Source: an uncultured Panacagrimonas sp. (GTDB taxonomy: Bacteria; Pseudomonadota; Gammaproteobacteria; Nevskiales; Nevskiaceae). From it: a stretch of DNA of 6,009 bases. Positions 1-5,353 of the stretch are shown one piece after another. Below the pieces are notes generated by a model that saw only the letters and a program-made list of their open reading frames with translations, was not told the DNA's origin and ran no database searches. Each line of letters opens with the position of its first letter. Position 1 is the first letter of the stretch. A program made the position numbers and the translations under genes. The stretch covers positions 1 to 6,009 of the forward strand of contig CAMLNE010000263.1 in assembly GCA_946481265.1 (NCBI GenBank), given 5' to 3'.

Positions 1-379
1 GGAGCGCTTCTTCGCGGGGGTGCGCGCCGAGCTCAATGCCGATGCGCCGTTGGGCTGGATCACGCGCCCCCTCGGCCGCGCAGTCGACGAGCTCGAGTCG
101 GCCAGCAAGTTCCTGATCGAATCGTTCAAGACGGCGCCGGATGCCGCCGGCTTCGCCGCAGTGGACTACCAGCGTGCCTTCGCCCTGACCTACCTGGGAT
201 GGAACTGGCTGCGCATGGTCAAGGCCGCCGCCCGTCATCCCGACGCGGGTTTCCGCGAGGCGAAGAAGGCCACGGCCGAGTTCTTCGTCACGCGCACCCT
301 GCCGCAGGTTCACGCGCTGCTGGGCACGGTGCGCGCACCGACGGATAGCCTGATGGCGCTGGCGCCGGCGAGCTTCTGA
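1..379 (+). CDS. Acyl-CoA dehydrogenase, C-terminal end (5' truncated by window)
   Basis: This is the last 125 residues of a reading frame already open at base 2 (it begins E-R-F-F-A-G), ending at TGA 377-379. The GTG at base 20 is internal and not a start. The fragment is helical and Ala-rich, and carries the tract FALTYLGWNWLRM and an ending of the type FFVTRTLPQVHALL...LMALAPASF. That ending is typical of the extra C-terminal domain of about 600-residue acyl-CoA dehydrogenases (FadE/AcdB/DmdC-like; the Acyl-CoA dehydrogenase C-terminal family). Such enzymes are cytoplasmic FAD flavoproteins that introduce the alpha-beta double bond into acyl-CoA thioesters and pass electrons to an electron-transfer flavoprotein. 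The FAD-binding core and catalytic glutamate lie outside the window, so the substrate (fatty acyl-CoA or methylmercaptopropionyl-CoA-like) cannot be assigned. The family call is firm and the exact enzyme is open. Confidence 0.85.
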   Translation, partial: ERFFAGVRAELNADAPLGWITRPLGRAVDELESASKFLIESFKTAPDAAGFAAVDYQRAFALTYLGWNWLRMVKAAARHPDAGFREAKKATAEFFVTRTLPQVHALLGTVRAPTDSLMALAPASF

Positions 380-401
380 GGACCGGGCGGGCAGCCGCCG
401 C

Positions 402-436
402 CGCGCGAGGATTCAGGGAGCGGGACCCCTCGCGCG
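402..436. other. GC-rich stem-loop downstream of the acyl-CoA dehydrogenase gene
   Basis: CGCGCGAGG (402-410) is exactly complementary to CCTCGCGCG (428-436), giving a 9-bp stem with a 17-base loop, 22 bases after the dehydrogenase stop codon. No T-run follows on either strand, so it is not a canonical intrinsic terminator. It could stabilise the mRNA 3' end or help Rho-type termination. In DNA this rich in G+C, a 9-bp inverted repeat could also be chance. Confidence 0.35.
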
Positions 437-532
437 CCGCAAGCTGACACCGGATTCTCCTCGTCGGCAAACTGGCGCCGTCCATGCGGTGCAGGCTGGG
501 TCATGCATGGGTTGGCAGCAGAATGGGGACAA

Positions 533-546
533 GGGCCTGCAGGCCC
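533..546. promoter_or_regulatory. Perfect 14-bp palindrome upstream of the lipoprotein gene
   Basis: GGGCCTG (533-539) is followed directly by CAGGCCC (540-546), a perfect dyad without a spacer. It ends 10 bases before the ribosome binding site of the lipoprotein gene at 568. Its place in the leader suits a repressor operator or a small mRNA hairpin near the ribosome site. The upstream gap holds only a weak promoter candidate: CTGACA at 444-449, with CAAACT at 468-473 as a poor -10 after 18 bases. The function is inferred from position only. Confidence 0.3.
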
Positions 547-567
547 ATACGAAGCGAGGGGAAATCG

Positions 568-1539
568 ATGAGCGTTCGTGGAATGTGGGCGGTTCCGGTC
601 GTCTTTCTGGCCGGGTGTTCCCTGTTCGGAGGCCAGAAACCCTCCTCTCCCGATGGCCTCGAACAGCTCGATACCGAGCATGAGGTGATCCACACGGTCG
701 GCGCCGAGCCGGCGCCGGTCGAGGCACAGGAATCGCCGCGCGAGGTGACCCCGCCGCCCGCGGGTGATTCGCCGCGCAGCTTCGAGGAACAGACCCGCAC
801 CGTCGGCTACGATCCGCGCCGCGCTGCAGCCGCCTCCCAGGCTGCGTCGGCATCTCCCGCTTCCACGCCTTCGCTCGTTCGCCCGGAACCGGACCAGCCG
901 ATGGCGCCGATGGCCGGGCGGGTCGGCATCATGAGCCTGCTGGGCAACGAACTGCGCCATGTGCATGCCAGCCTCATCGGCGGCCACGAGCAGAGCTACA
1001 ACGTGCAGTACGACTTCAATGGCTACGTCATGGAGGAGCTGCGCAAGGCCCTGCTGACCAAGACGCCCTACCAGCCGGTGAGCGTGGCCTCCACGGGCGC
1101 GCTGCGGCAGGCGGCAAACACCTGGCAGGACAGCTGGGACGGCACCCAATTCGCGCCCACCTTCCAGCGCGAGTTCGACGGCATCATCAAGCAGAACCGC
1201 CTGTCGATGCTGATCATCGTGGCCTATGCCCGGAGCGGTGACGGCCAGCTCATCGGGGGTCGCACGCTCAGCGGTTCGGGCCTGTACACGCGCGGGCAAA
1301 AGGCCGCCGTGTTCTCCACGCTGCAGTTCTATCGCCTGGTGGGCGAGCCGGCCAAGCTGGTGCTGCCGATCGCCCCCCGCGACGAGCGCAGCATCGGCGA
1401 CCTGCCCGATGCCAACCTGCCCAAGGAGCTCGACAATCTGCCGGCCCGCTACCTCGTGCCGGTCTATGCGCCGCTTCGGACCCTGGTGCAGAACAAGATC
1501 CACGGGCTGGTCTCGCTGCCGCGCAAGCTGGGATACTGA
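568..1539 (+). CDS. Uncharacterised lipoprotein with a Pro/Glu-rich linker
   Basis: This gene encodes 323 residues from ATG 568. That start is preferred over the in-frame ATG at 484 because AGGGGA (557-562) lies 5 bases upstream and because it places a lipoprotein signal at the N-terminus. That signal is a short hydrophobic stretch, MWAVPVVFLAGC, with lipobox L14-A15-G16-C17. Cys17 would be lipidated. Serine at +2, rather than aspartate, predicts sorting to the outer membrane under the E. coli Lol rule. Residues 18 to about 115 are a low-complexity linker rich in Pro, Glu, Ala and Ser. A folded domain follows from about residue 117 (AGRVGIMSLLGNELRHVH) to the end; it has alternating hydrophobic and polar segments and no catalytic motif I recognise. 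The C-terminus (LVPVYAPLRTLVQNKIHGL) looks amphipathic. I do not recognise the family and propose no function. The gene lies 27 bases upstream of the peroxidase gene on the same strand and probably shares its transcript. Confidence 0.85.
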   Translation: MSVRGMWAVPVVFLAGCSLFGGQKPSSPDGLEQLDTEHEVIHTVGAEPAPVEAQESPREVTPPPAGDSPRSFEEQTRTVGYDPRRAAAASQAASASPASTPSLVRPEPDQPMAPMAGRVGIMSLLGNELRHVHASLIGGHEQSYNVQYDFNGYVMEELRKALLTKTPYQPVSVASTGALRQAANTWQDSWDGTQFAPTFQREFDGIIKQNRLSMLIIVAYARSGDGQLIGGRTLSGSGLYTRGQKAAVFSTLQFYRLVGEPAKLVLPIAPRDERSIGDLPDANLPKELDNLPARYLVPVYAPLRTLVQNKIHGLVSLPRKLGY

Positions 1540-1564
1540 AGGCTCGCGTTAACCGGGGCCTTCA
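1537..1564 (+). promoter_or_regulatory. Possible coupling hairpin across the lipoprotein stop and gpx start
   Basis: TGAAGGC (1537-1543), which includes the lipoprotein stop codon, is exactly complementary to GCCTTCA (1558-1564), which ends two bases before the peroxidase ATG. The loop is 14 bases and contains most of the only Shine-Dalgarno-like stretch (GGGG, 1555-1558). If it forms in the mRNA it would hinder initiation at gpx unless ribosomes finishing the lipoprotein open it, that is, translational coupling. The repeat is seen directly; the role is inferred. Confidence 0.35.
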
Positions 1565-1566
1565 GC

Positions 1567-2043
1567 ATGGGTATCTACGATTTCGCCGCTCGTACCATCG
1601 ACGGCGCCGAGCAGCCCCTGGCGGACTACCGGGGCAAAACCCTGCTGGTGGTCAATGTCGCCAGCAAATGCGGCCTTACCCCGCAGTACAAGGGGCTGGA
1701 GGCCCTGTACCGGGAATACAAGGACCGCGGCCTGGTCATCCTCGGGTTTCCCTGCGACCAGTTCGCGCACCAGGAGCCGGGCGACGAGGAAGAGATCAAG
1801 AACTTCTGCTCGCTCAACTACGACGTGAGCTTTCCGATGTTCGCCAAGATCAAGGTCAACGGCGACGATGCCCATCCGCTGTACACCTACCTGAAGACCG
1901 AGCAGGGCGGCCTGCTGGGCATGGACTTCATCAAGTGGAATTTCACCAAGTTCCTGGTCGACAAGACCGGCACGGTGGTGAAGCGCTACGCGCCCACCGA
2001 CACGCCGGAGACCATCGGCAAGGATCTCGCCGCGCTGATCTGA
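1567..2043 (+). CDS. Glutathione peroxidase family protein (probably thioredoxin-dependent)
   Basis: This encodes 158 residues, the normal length of bacterial Gpx/BtuE proteins, and reduces hydrogen peroxide and organic hydroperoxides in the cytoplasm. All three family signatures are present. NVASKCGLTPQY holds the peroxidatic Cys35, GFPCDQFAHQEPG holds the active-site Gln69, and WNFTKF holds Trp124 and Asn125; together these form the Cys-Gln-Trp-Asn tetrad. Cys is used rather than selenocysteine. A further Cys81, in the FCSLNYDV segment, matches the Cys seen at this place in E. coli BtuE, and such bacterial enzymes are usually recycled by thioredoxin rather than glutathione; the electron donor here is inferred. 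There is no signal peptide. ATG 1567 has only a weak GGGG ribosome site and is preceded by a possible coupling hairpin with the lipoprotein gene 27 bases upstream. The gene could be named gpxA or btuE, but no symbol is forced. Confidence 0.95.
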   Translation: MGIYDFAARTIDGAEQPLADYRGKTLLVVNVASKCGLTPQYKGLEALYREYKDRGLVILGFPCDQFAHQEPGDEEEIKNFCSLNYDVSFPMFAKIKVNGDDAHPLYTYLKTEQGGLLGMDFIKWNFTKFLVDKTGTVVKRYAPTDTPETIGKDLAALI

Positions 2044-2052
2044 CTCGGGCTG

Positions 2053-2083
2053 GAGCCTCCGCGCGCAAGGCGCGCAGAGGCTC
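2053..2083. other. Long imperfect hairpin directly after the peroxidase gene
   Basis: This is a 13-bp stem with one mismatch. GAGCCTC (2053-2059) pairs with GAGGCTC (2077-2083); C2060 and A2076 are opposed; GCGCGC (2061-2066) pairs with GCGCGC (2070-2075); the loop is AAG. It begins 10 bases after the gpx stop codon. No T-run follows, so it is not a standard terminator. It resembles a REP-like or mRNA 3'-end stabilising structure, with the true terminator some 60 bases further on. Confidence 0.55.
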
Positions 2084-2145
2084 GCTGATGGCGTCGTCCA
2101 GGCGGCCGGCAGCGCCGCGAGGCCCCAGGATGCGGGCGCATGAAA

Positions 2146-2172
2146 AAAAGGCCGGGCATTGCCCGGCCTTTT
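2146..2172. terminator. Bidirectional intrinsic terminator between convergent genes
   Basis: GGCCGGGC (2150-2157) pairs perfectly with GCCCGGCC (2161-2168) around the loop ATT. The stem is flanked by A7 (2143-2149) and T4 (2169-2172), which extend the pairing by four A-T pairs. On the + strand it ends the lipoprotein-peroxidase transcript with a short T-run. On the - strand it is followed by seven T residues and is the stronger terminator, ending the Ala/Gly-rich protein gene 20 bases after its stop. Its place between two convergent genes supports the call. Confidence 0.9.
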
Positions 2173-2192
2173 CGTTGCGATGTCGGTTCGCG

Positions 2193-2864
2193 CTACTCGG
2201 CGCCGACCGTGGCCGAGCTGTCGACCGAGGCGCCTGCGCCGCCGGCATTGGCTCCGGCACCGAGGCCGACACCGGCCCCGAGCCCGGCACCCGCGCCAAG
2301 CACGCCACCGACCGCACCACTGGCGGTGTCGGCGGTCTGCTTGGCGGCCTTCTTGCCCGCCTTGCCCGCCGCATGCGCGCCGTCCTTGACCGCGGCGCCG
2401 CCCTTGGCGCCGACATCCGCGCCCGCACTGACCCCTGCGTTCGCCGCGGCCTTGGCTTCGCCTCCCTTCGCAGCCGCGGTGGCCTTGGCGTCACTCGCCT
2501 TGGCCGCACCCGCTGCCTTGGCGTCACTGGCCTTGGCCGCGCCTGCTGCCTTGGCTTCGATCGCTGCAGCCTTGGCCTCGCTGGCCTTGGCGGCACCCTT
2601 CTGCATCGTCGCTCCGGCATCGACACCGGCACCGGCACCGAGGCCGGCCTTGGCCGCGGCCGAGTCGGTCGCCGCCTTGGCGCGGGAGCTGGCTTCGGCG
2701 GTGCCCCTGGCCTTCGCCTCGGCTTCGAGCTGCGCCGCCGTCGGCGCGGTGACGTTCACGTTGGCACCGGCATCCACGCCCAGGCCGGTGTTCAGATCGG
2801 CAGCGAAGGCCGAGGAGACAGCCAGCGCCATCAGCGCGGCAGCGGACAAGGAGAGCTTGTTCAT
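2193..2864 (-). CDS. Exported Ala/Gly/Lys-rich low-complexity protein with 11-residue repeats
   Basis: This encodes 223 residues from ATG 2864, with a GGGG ribosome site 8 bases upstream, to TAG 2193-2195. Residues 1 to about 21 form a clear Sec signal peptide: MNK, then a hydrophobic Leu/Ala core, then AFA before the cleavage site. The mature part is nearly all Ala, Gly, Lys, Asp, Ser, Thr and Val, with no Phe, Trp, Tyr or Cys. Its segments are: GLGVDAGA (27-34), an acidic/basic Ala-rich helix (43-72), GLGAGAGVDAGA (74-85), an Ala/Lys region (89-140) with 11-residue units (KAAGAAKASDA at 105-115 and 116-126, a diverged copy at 127-137), and a glycine-rich tail (183-211) with close GxxxG spacing. 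The 11-residue Ala/Lys periodicity resembles LEA group 3 proteins, and the tail resembles a glycine zipper. No enzymatic motif is seen. An exported protectant or envelope-associated protein is a guess. The signal peptide and the use of this strand's terminator favour it over the long antisense frames. Confidence 0.8.
   Translation of the reverse strand: MNKLSLSAAALMALAVSSAFAADLNTGLGVDAGANVNVTAPTAAQLEAEAKARGTAEASSRAKAATDSAAAKAGLGAGAGVDAGATMQKGAAKASEAKAAAIEAKAAGAAKASDAKAAGAAKASDAKATAAAKGGEAKAAANAGVSAGADVGAKGGAAVKDGAHAAGKAGKKAAKQTADTASGAVGGVLGAGAGLGAGVGLGAGANAGGAGASVDSSATVGAE
2454..2552 (-). repeat. 33-bp tandem repeats coding the 11-residue units
   Basis: Two adjacent 33-bp units, 2482-2514 and 2515-2547, start GCCTTGGCGTCACT and differ at only 3 of 33 positions. 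In the coding frame they give KAAGAAKASDA twice (codons in 2487-2552), and a third diverged unit, KATAAAKGGEA, occupies 2454-2486. The near-identity of the two central copies at DNA level suggests a recent duplication or slippage, so copy number may differ between strains. Confidence 0.75.
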
Positions 2865-2885
2865 TGATTGGACCCCAGATGGTGA

Positions 2886-2902
2886 ACCGGAAGGTTTCCG
2901 GT
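2886..2902 (-). promoter_or_regulatory. Leader hairpin upstream of the Ala/Gly-rich protein gene
   Basis: ACCGGAA (2886-2892) and TTCCGGT (2896-2902) form a perfect 7-bp stem with a 3-base loop. On the - strand it ends 21 bases before ATG 2864, just ahead of the GGGG ribosome site. It lies in the presumed 5' untranslated region and could affect mRNA stability or be a protein-binding dyad. Another dyad, CCTTTC-ATC-GAAAGG, lies further upstream at 2951-2965, and a third, CCGCGC-T-GCGCGG, at 2981-2993. I see no convincing -35/-10 pair in this region. Confidence 0.4.
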
Positions 2903-3007
2903 GCGCCGACTCTAGGTTCGCGCTCTGAATTGCGCCTGAACTCGCGGCGACCTTTCATCGAAAGGGCGCCTACTGACACACCGCGCTGCGCGGACGCCCG
3001 AAACGAG

Positions 3008-3031
3008 GAAGGCCCCGCGAACGGGGCCTTC
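3008..3031. terminator. Intrinsic-terminator-like hairpin after the outer-membrane protein gene
   Basis: GAAGGCCCCG (3008-3017) pairs perfectly with CGGGGCCTTC (3022-3031) around the tetraloop CGAA, giving a 10-bp stem. On the + strand it is followed by TTTTCTC, a better T-run than the - strand (ctcgttt). The only gene positioned to use it is the - strand barrel gene, whose stop lies 46 bases upstream in that direction. It probably ends that transcript and separates it from the Ala/Gly-rich gene. Confidence 0.7.
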
Positions 3032-3055
3032 TTTTCTCATTGTTCCATTCCGGTC

Positions 3056-3073
3056 GCGCCGCCTGCGCGGCGC
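3056..3073. other. GC hairpin just after the outer-membrane protein stop
   Basis: GCGCCGC (3056-3062) pairs with GCGGCGC (3067-3073) around the loop CTGC. It begins 4 bases beyond the - strand stop codon at 3078-3080. No T-run follows; the real terminator is the hairpin at 3008-3031. The arrangement of a stop-proximal GC hairpin followed by a terminator matches that seen after the peroxidase gene. It may be a transcript 3'-end structure, or chance in GC-rich DNA. Confidence 0.35.
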
Positions 3074-3077
3074 CGGC

Positions 3078-3665
3078 CTAGAACAGGAACCGCACGCCGG
3101 CCCGCAGGTCGCTGATGTCGATGTCGCCACCGCCGCCGTCGGGATCGAGGAAGCTCATGCGGTAGTCGGCGAAGATCCCGAAGTTCTGCGCGAGGCGGTA
3201 GGTGCCGCCGACCAGCAGCTCGGGTCCGTCGGCATCGTCCATCAGCAGGTAACCTGCCTCGCCATGCAGGCGGAACGCCGGGCTCAGCGGCAGGGCGTAA
3301 CCGATGGAGCCGCCGATGCCGTCATCGTCTGCATTGTCGAAGTCGAAGTTGACGTACTCGACGCGGCCGTACAGGCCCTCGGCGGTGCTGCCCATGCCCG
3401 GCCCGAAGCCCGCACCCAGGCGGATCTGGTCGAAGTCGGCGTTGAAGTCGTCGTATTCGACCGTCTGGAACTCACCGGTCAGGAACACGCGATCGGCGAC
3501 CTGAAAGGCGCCCTTCACGCCGGCACCGATGCCGTCGTCGTCGACGGGGCCCAGATCGATGTCGGAAAACAGGGCGTAGCCGTCAATAAAGTTGTTGCCT
3601 GGCGCCGCAAGAACCGGCGCCGCGAAACCACATGCGGCAAGGGCCGCGATCAACTCGCGCTTCAT
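3078..3665 (-). CDS. Small outer-membrane beta-barrel protein
   Basis: This encodes 195 residues from ATG 3665, preceded by GGAGA 8 bases upstream, to TAG 3078-3080. Residues 1-20 are a Sec signal peptide (MKRELIAALAACGFAAPVLA) with cleavage after VLA. The mature protein alternates short amphipathic strands ending in aromatic residues with Gly/Asp-rich turns: YALFSDIDLG, RVFLTGEFQTVEY, QIRLGAGFG, LYGRVEYVNFDFD, GSIGYALPL, FRLHGEAGYLLM, GIFADYRMSFL, DLRAGVRFLF. It ends in Phe195, the classical outer-membrane C-terminal signature recognised by the BAM machinery. The size fits an 8-stranded barrel. The acidic turns are striking, with DDDGIG at both 42-47 and 113-118, and suggest metal (calcium) binding or LPS contact. 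The pattern recalls Ax21-type proteins of Xanthomonadales, but this is by eye only, so no symbol is given. It lies 98 bases downstream of lnt on the same strand, with its own ribosome site. Confidence 0.85.
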   Translation of the reverse strand: MKRELIAALAACGFAAPVLAAPGNNFIDGYALFSDIDLGPVDDDGIGAGVKGAFQVADRVFLTGEFQTVEYDDFNADFDQIRLGAGFGPGMGSTAEGLYGRVEYVNFDFDNADDDGIGGSIGYALPLSPAFRLHGEAGYLLMDDADGPELLVGGTYRLAQNFGIFADYRMSFLDPDGGGGDIDISDLRAGVRFLF

Positions 3666-3763
3666 GTTGGGGATCTCCGTTTAGGTGTGATCGACGAATC
3701 GACCCGTGAAGTATCGAGCGCGAATCTGACTCCCGGCTGAAGATTTCCTTTCTTACGATGTGC

Positions 3764-5260
3764 TTACGCGCGATTTCTAAAGTGGATCACGAAGCCTGCC
3801 AGCAGGCTGGCGATGGCCAGCACCCATAGCGGCGCATCGCGCCAGCGGGCGTACGGCGTCAGCCCCTGGCGTGGCCAGACCTGGCCCCGCATCAGCTCGG
3901 TGGCGTACTGCTGCGAGCGCGACTCGACGCGCCCGTCCGGCCCGATCAGCGCGGAGATGCCGGTGTTGGTCGCACGCACCAGCCAGCGCCCGTTCTCCAG
4001 CGCGCGGAAGCGCGCGATGGCCAGGTGCTGGTGCGGCGCCGAGGAATGGGCGAACCAGGCGTCGTTGGTGGCGTTGACCAGCACGCTCGCCGCGCGCGAT
4101 TCGCGGGCGAACTCCGCTCCGAACACGTCCTCGAAGCAGATCGAGATGCCCAGCTCCTGGCCGTTGACGCGCACCGGGGCGTATGCCGGCCCGCCCGCGC
4201 TGAAGTCCGAATAAGGCGTGCCGAGCACGTCCATGATCGGCCGCAGCCAGTCGGGGATGGGGAAGTACTCTCCGAAAGGCACCAGGTGGCGCTTGTCGTA
4301 CCGTCCCTGCGCGCCGCCCAGCGCCACGATGCTGTTGTAGATGGTCGGACCCTCGCCGCGGATCAGCACGCCGGCGAGCAGGGCCGAATCGCGCTCGCGC
4401 AGTTGCGCATCGAGCTCGGAGAAGTACTCGCCGAGCTGGTCGAGCGGCCGGTCGGGCACCACCTCGGGCCAGGCGATCAGATCCGCGTCGGCGGCCAGGG
4501 TCATCGCGCGGTAGCGCGCCAGGATCTCTTCACTGCGGCCACCCTCCCACTTCTCGTCCTGCGGCACATTGCCCTGCACGATGGCCACGTGAAGGGGGGG
4601 CGCCGCGTTCCGCGTCCACTGAGCCGGCGGCGGCAACAGGGCGCCGGCCAGCGGCAACAGCGCCACCATCAGGGCCAGCGGCCGCTGTGCACCGCGAGCG
4701 CCGAAGCTGCGGTACAAGGCATAGGCGCTGAGCGCCAGCAGCAGGGAGATGCCGTGGACGCCGATCAGCGGCGCGAAGCGTTGCGCCGGCATGTCCAGCG
4801 CGACGTAGCCCAGCGACAGCCAGGGAAAGCCGCTGTACACCCAGCCGCGCAGAAGTTCGGCCAGCAGCCACAGGCCGGGCAGCAGCAGCCACCCGATGGC
4901 ACCGCGCCAGGCGCCCAGGCGCGATGCGAGCCCGCACACCAGGGCCGGGTACAGCGCCAGGTAGGCGAACAGGGTTCCCGCCAGGGCGATGCCCAGCCAG
5001 AAGGGTGCCCCGCCGTAGACGTGCGTGCTGATGAACACCCAGTACACGCCGGCGCCAAAGTGCGCGACGCCGAACAGCCAGCCCAGCAACGTCGCACGCC
5101 GCCAGCCGCGCTCCGCGCACAGGGCGAACAGCCCGGCCAGCGCCACCACCGGTGCGGGCCAGAACGACACCGGCGCAAAACCCAGGGTGGCGATCGCGCC
5201 CAGCAGGGGCGCAGCCAGCAGATCGAAACGCGGGATCACGGCAGGAAGGATGGCGGTCAC
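3764..5260 (-). CDS. lnt: Apolipoprotein N-acyltransferase
   Basis: Lnt is an inner-membrane enzyme that transfers an acyl chain from phospholipid to the N-terminal diacylglyceryl-cysteine of lipoproteins, the last maturation step before Lol export. The product is 498 residues (E. coli Lnt 512). Several membrane helices fill residues 14 to about 211, a nitrilase-type domain spans about 223-460, and a last helix lies at about 477-493. The catalytic triad is Glu266 (IAWPEVVP), Lys323 (YDKRHLVPFGEYFP) and Cys375 (SICFEDVFG), matching E. coli E267, K335 and C387. Trp238, Glu331 and Glu377 match other essential residues. The E. coli Tyr388 position is Phe376 here. The start is GTG 5260: it has no clear ribosome site, but the first hydrophobic motif (LGFAP, ending at residue 30) falls exactly where LAFSP does in E. 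coli. The stop is TAA 3764-3766. The gene lies 93 bases after corC, as in the ybeX-lnt cluster, and is probably in that operon. Confidence 0.95.
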   Translation of the reverse strand: MTAILPAVIPRFDLLAAPLLGAIATLGFAPVSFWPAPVVALAGLFALCAERGWRRATLLGWLFGVAHFGAGVYWVFISTHVYGGAPFWLGIALAGTLFAYLALYPALVCGLASRLGAWRGAIGWLLLPGLWLLAELLRGWVYSGFPWLSLGYVALDMPAQRFAPLIGVHGISLLLALSAYALYRSFGARGAQRPLALMVALLPLAGALLPPPAQWTRNAAPPLHVAIVQGNVPQDEKWEGGRSEEILARYRAMTLAADADLIAWPEVVPDRPLDQLGEYFSELDAQLRERDSALLAGVLIRGEGPTIYNSIVALGGAQGRYDKRHLVPFGEYFPIPDWLRPIMDVLGTPYSDFSAGGPAYAPVRVNGQELGISICFEDVFGAEFARESRAASVLVNATNDAWFAHSSAPHQHLAIARFRALENGRWLVRATNTGISALIGPDGRVESRSQQYATELMRGQVWPRQGLTPYARWRDAPLWVLAIASLLAGFVIHFRNRA

Positions 5261-5353
5261 CGGGAGGGATCGGATGCGTTCTTCGGCCAGGGTGCCGCGC
5301 GGGCGGGAAGAATCCGTGACCGCGACTGGGGAACGAGGCCTCGGACGGACGTC

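Noticed and set aside
444..473. Weak promoter-like pair CTGACA and CAAACT before the lipoprotein gene
   Set aside because: The -35 matches the consensus well but the -10 matches at only three of six positions; not enough for a separate feature.
484..567. Upstream ATG extending the lipoprotein by 28 residues
   Set aside because: It would bury the lipobox behind a charged, Arg-rich segment, and it lacks a ribosome site comparable to AGGGGA before ATG 568.
310..1503. 397-residue open frame on the - strand opposite the lipoprotein gene
   Set aside because: Its translation is Arg/His/Gly-rich with no motif or ribosome site and mirrors the codon bias of the lipoprotein, which has a lipobox and Shine-Dalgarno site.
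1668..2867. 399-residue open frame on the + strand across gpx and the Ala/Gly-rich gene
   Set aside because: It overlaps the certain peroxidase gene in another frame, runs through the terminator at 2146-2172, and is Arg/Gly-rich without recognisable motifs.
2140..2928. 262-residue Ala/Pro-rich open frame on the + strand opposite the exported protein
   Set aside because: It begins inside the terminator hairpin and reads as the complement of the Ala/Lys codons. The - strand frame has the signal peptide, the ribosome site and a terminator just after its stop.
3710..3715. GATACT (- strand) as a -10 box for the outer-membrane protein gene
   Set aside because: It matches the consensus at four of six positions, but no -35-like hexamer lies 16-19 bases upstream, so the promoter cannot be supported.
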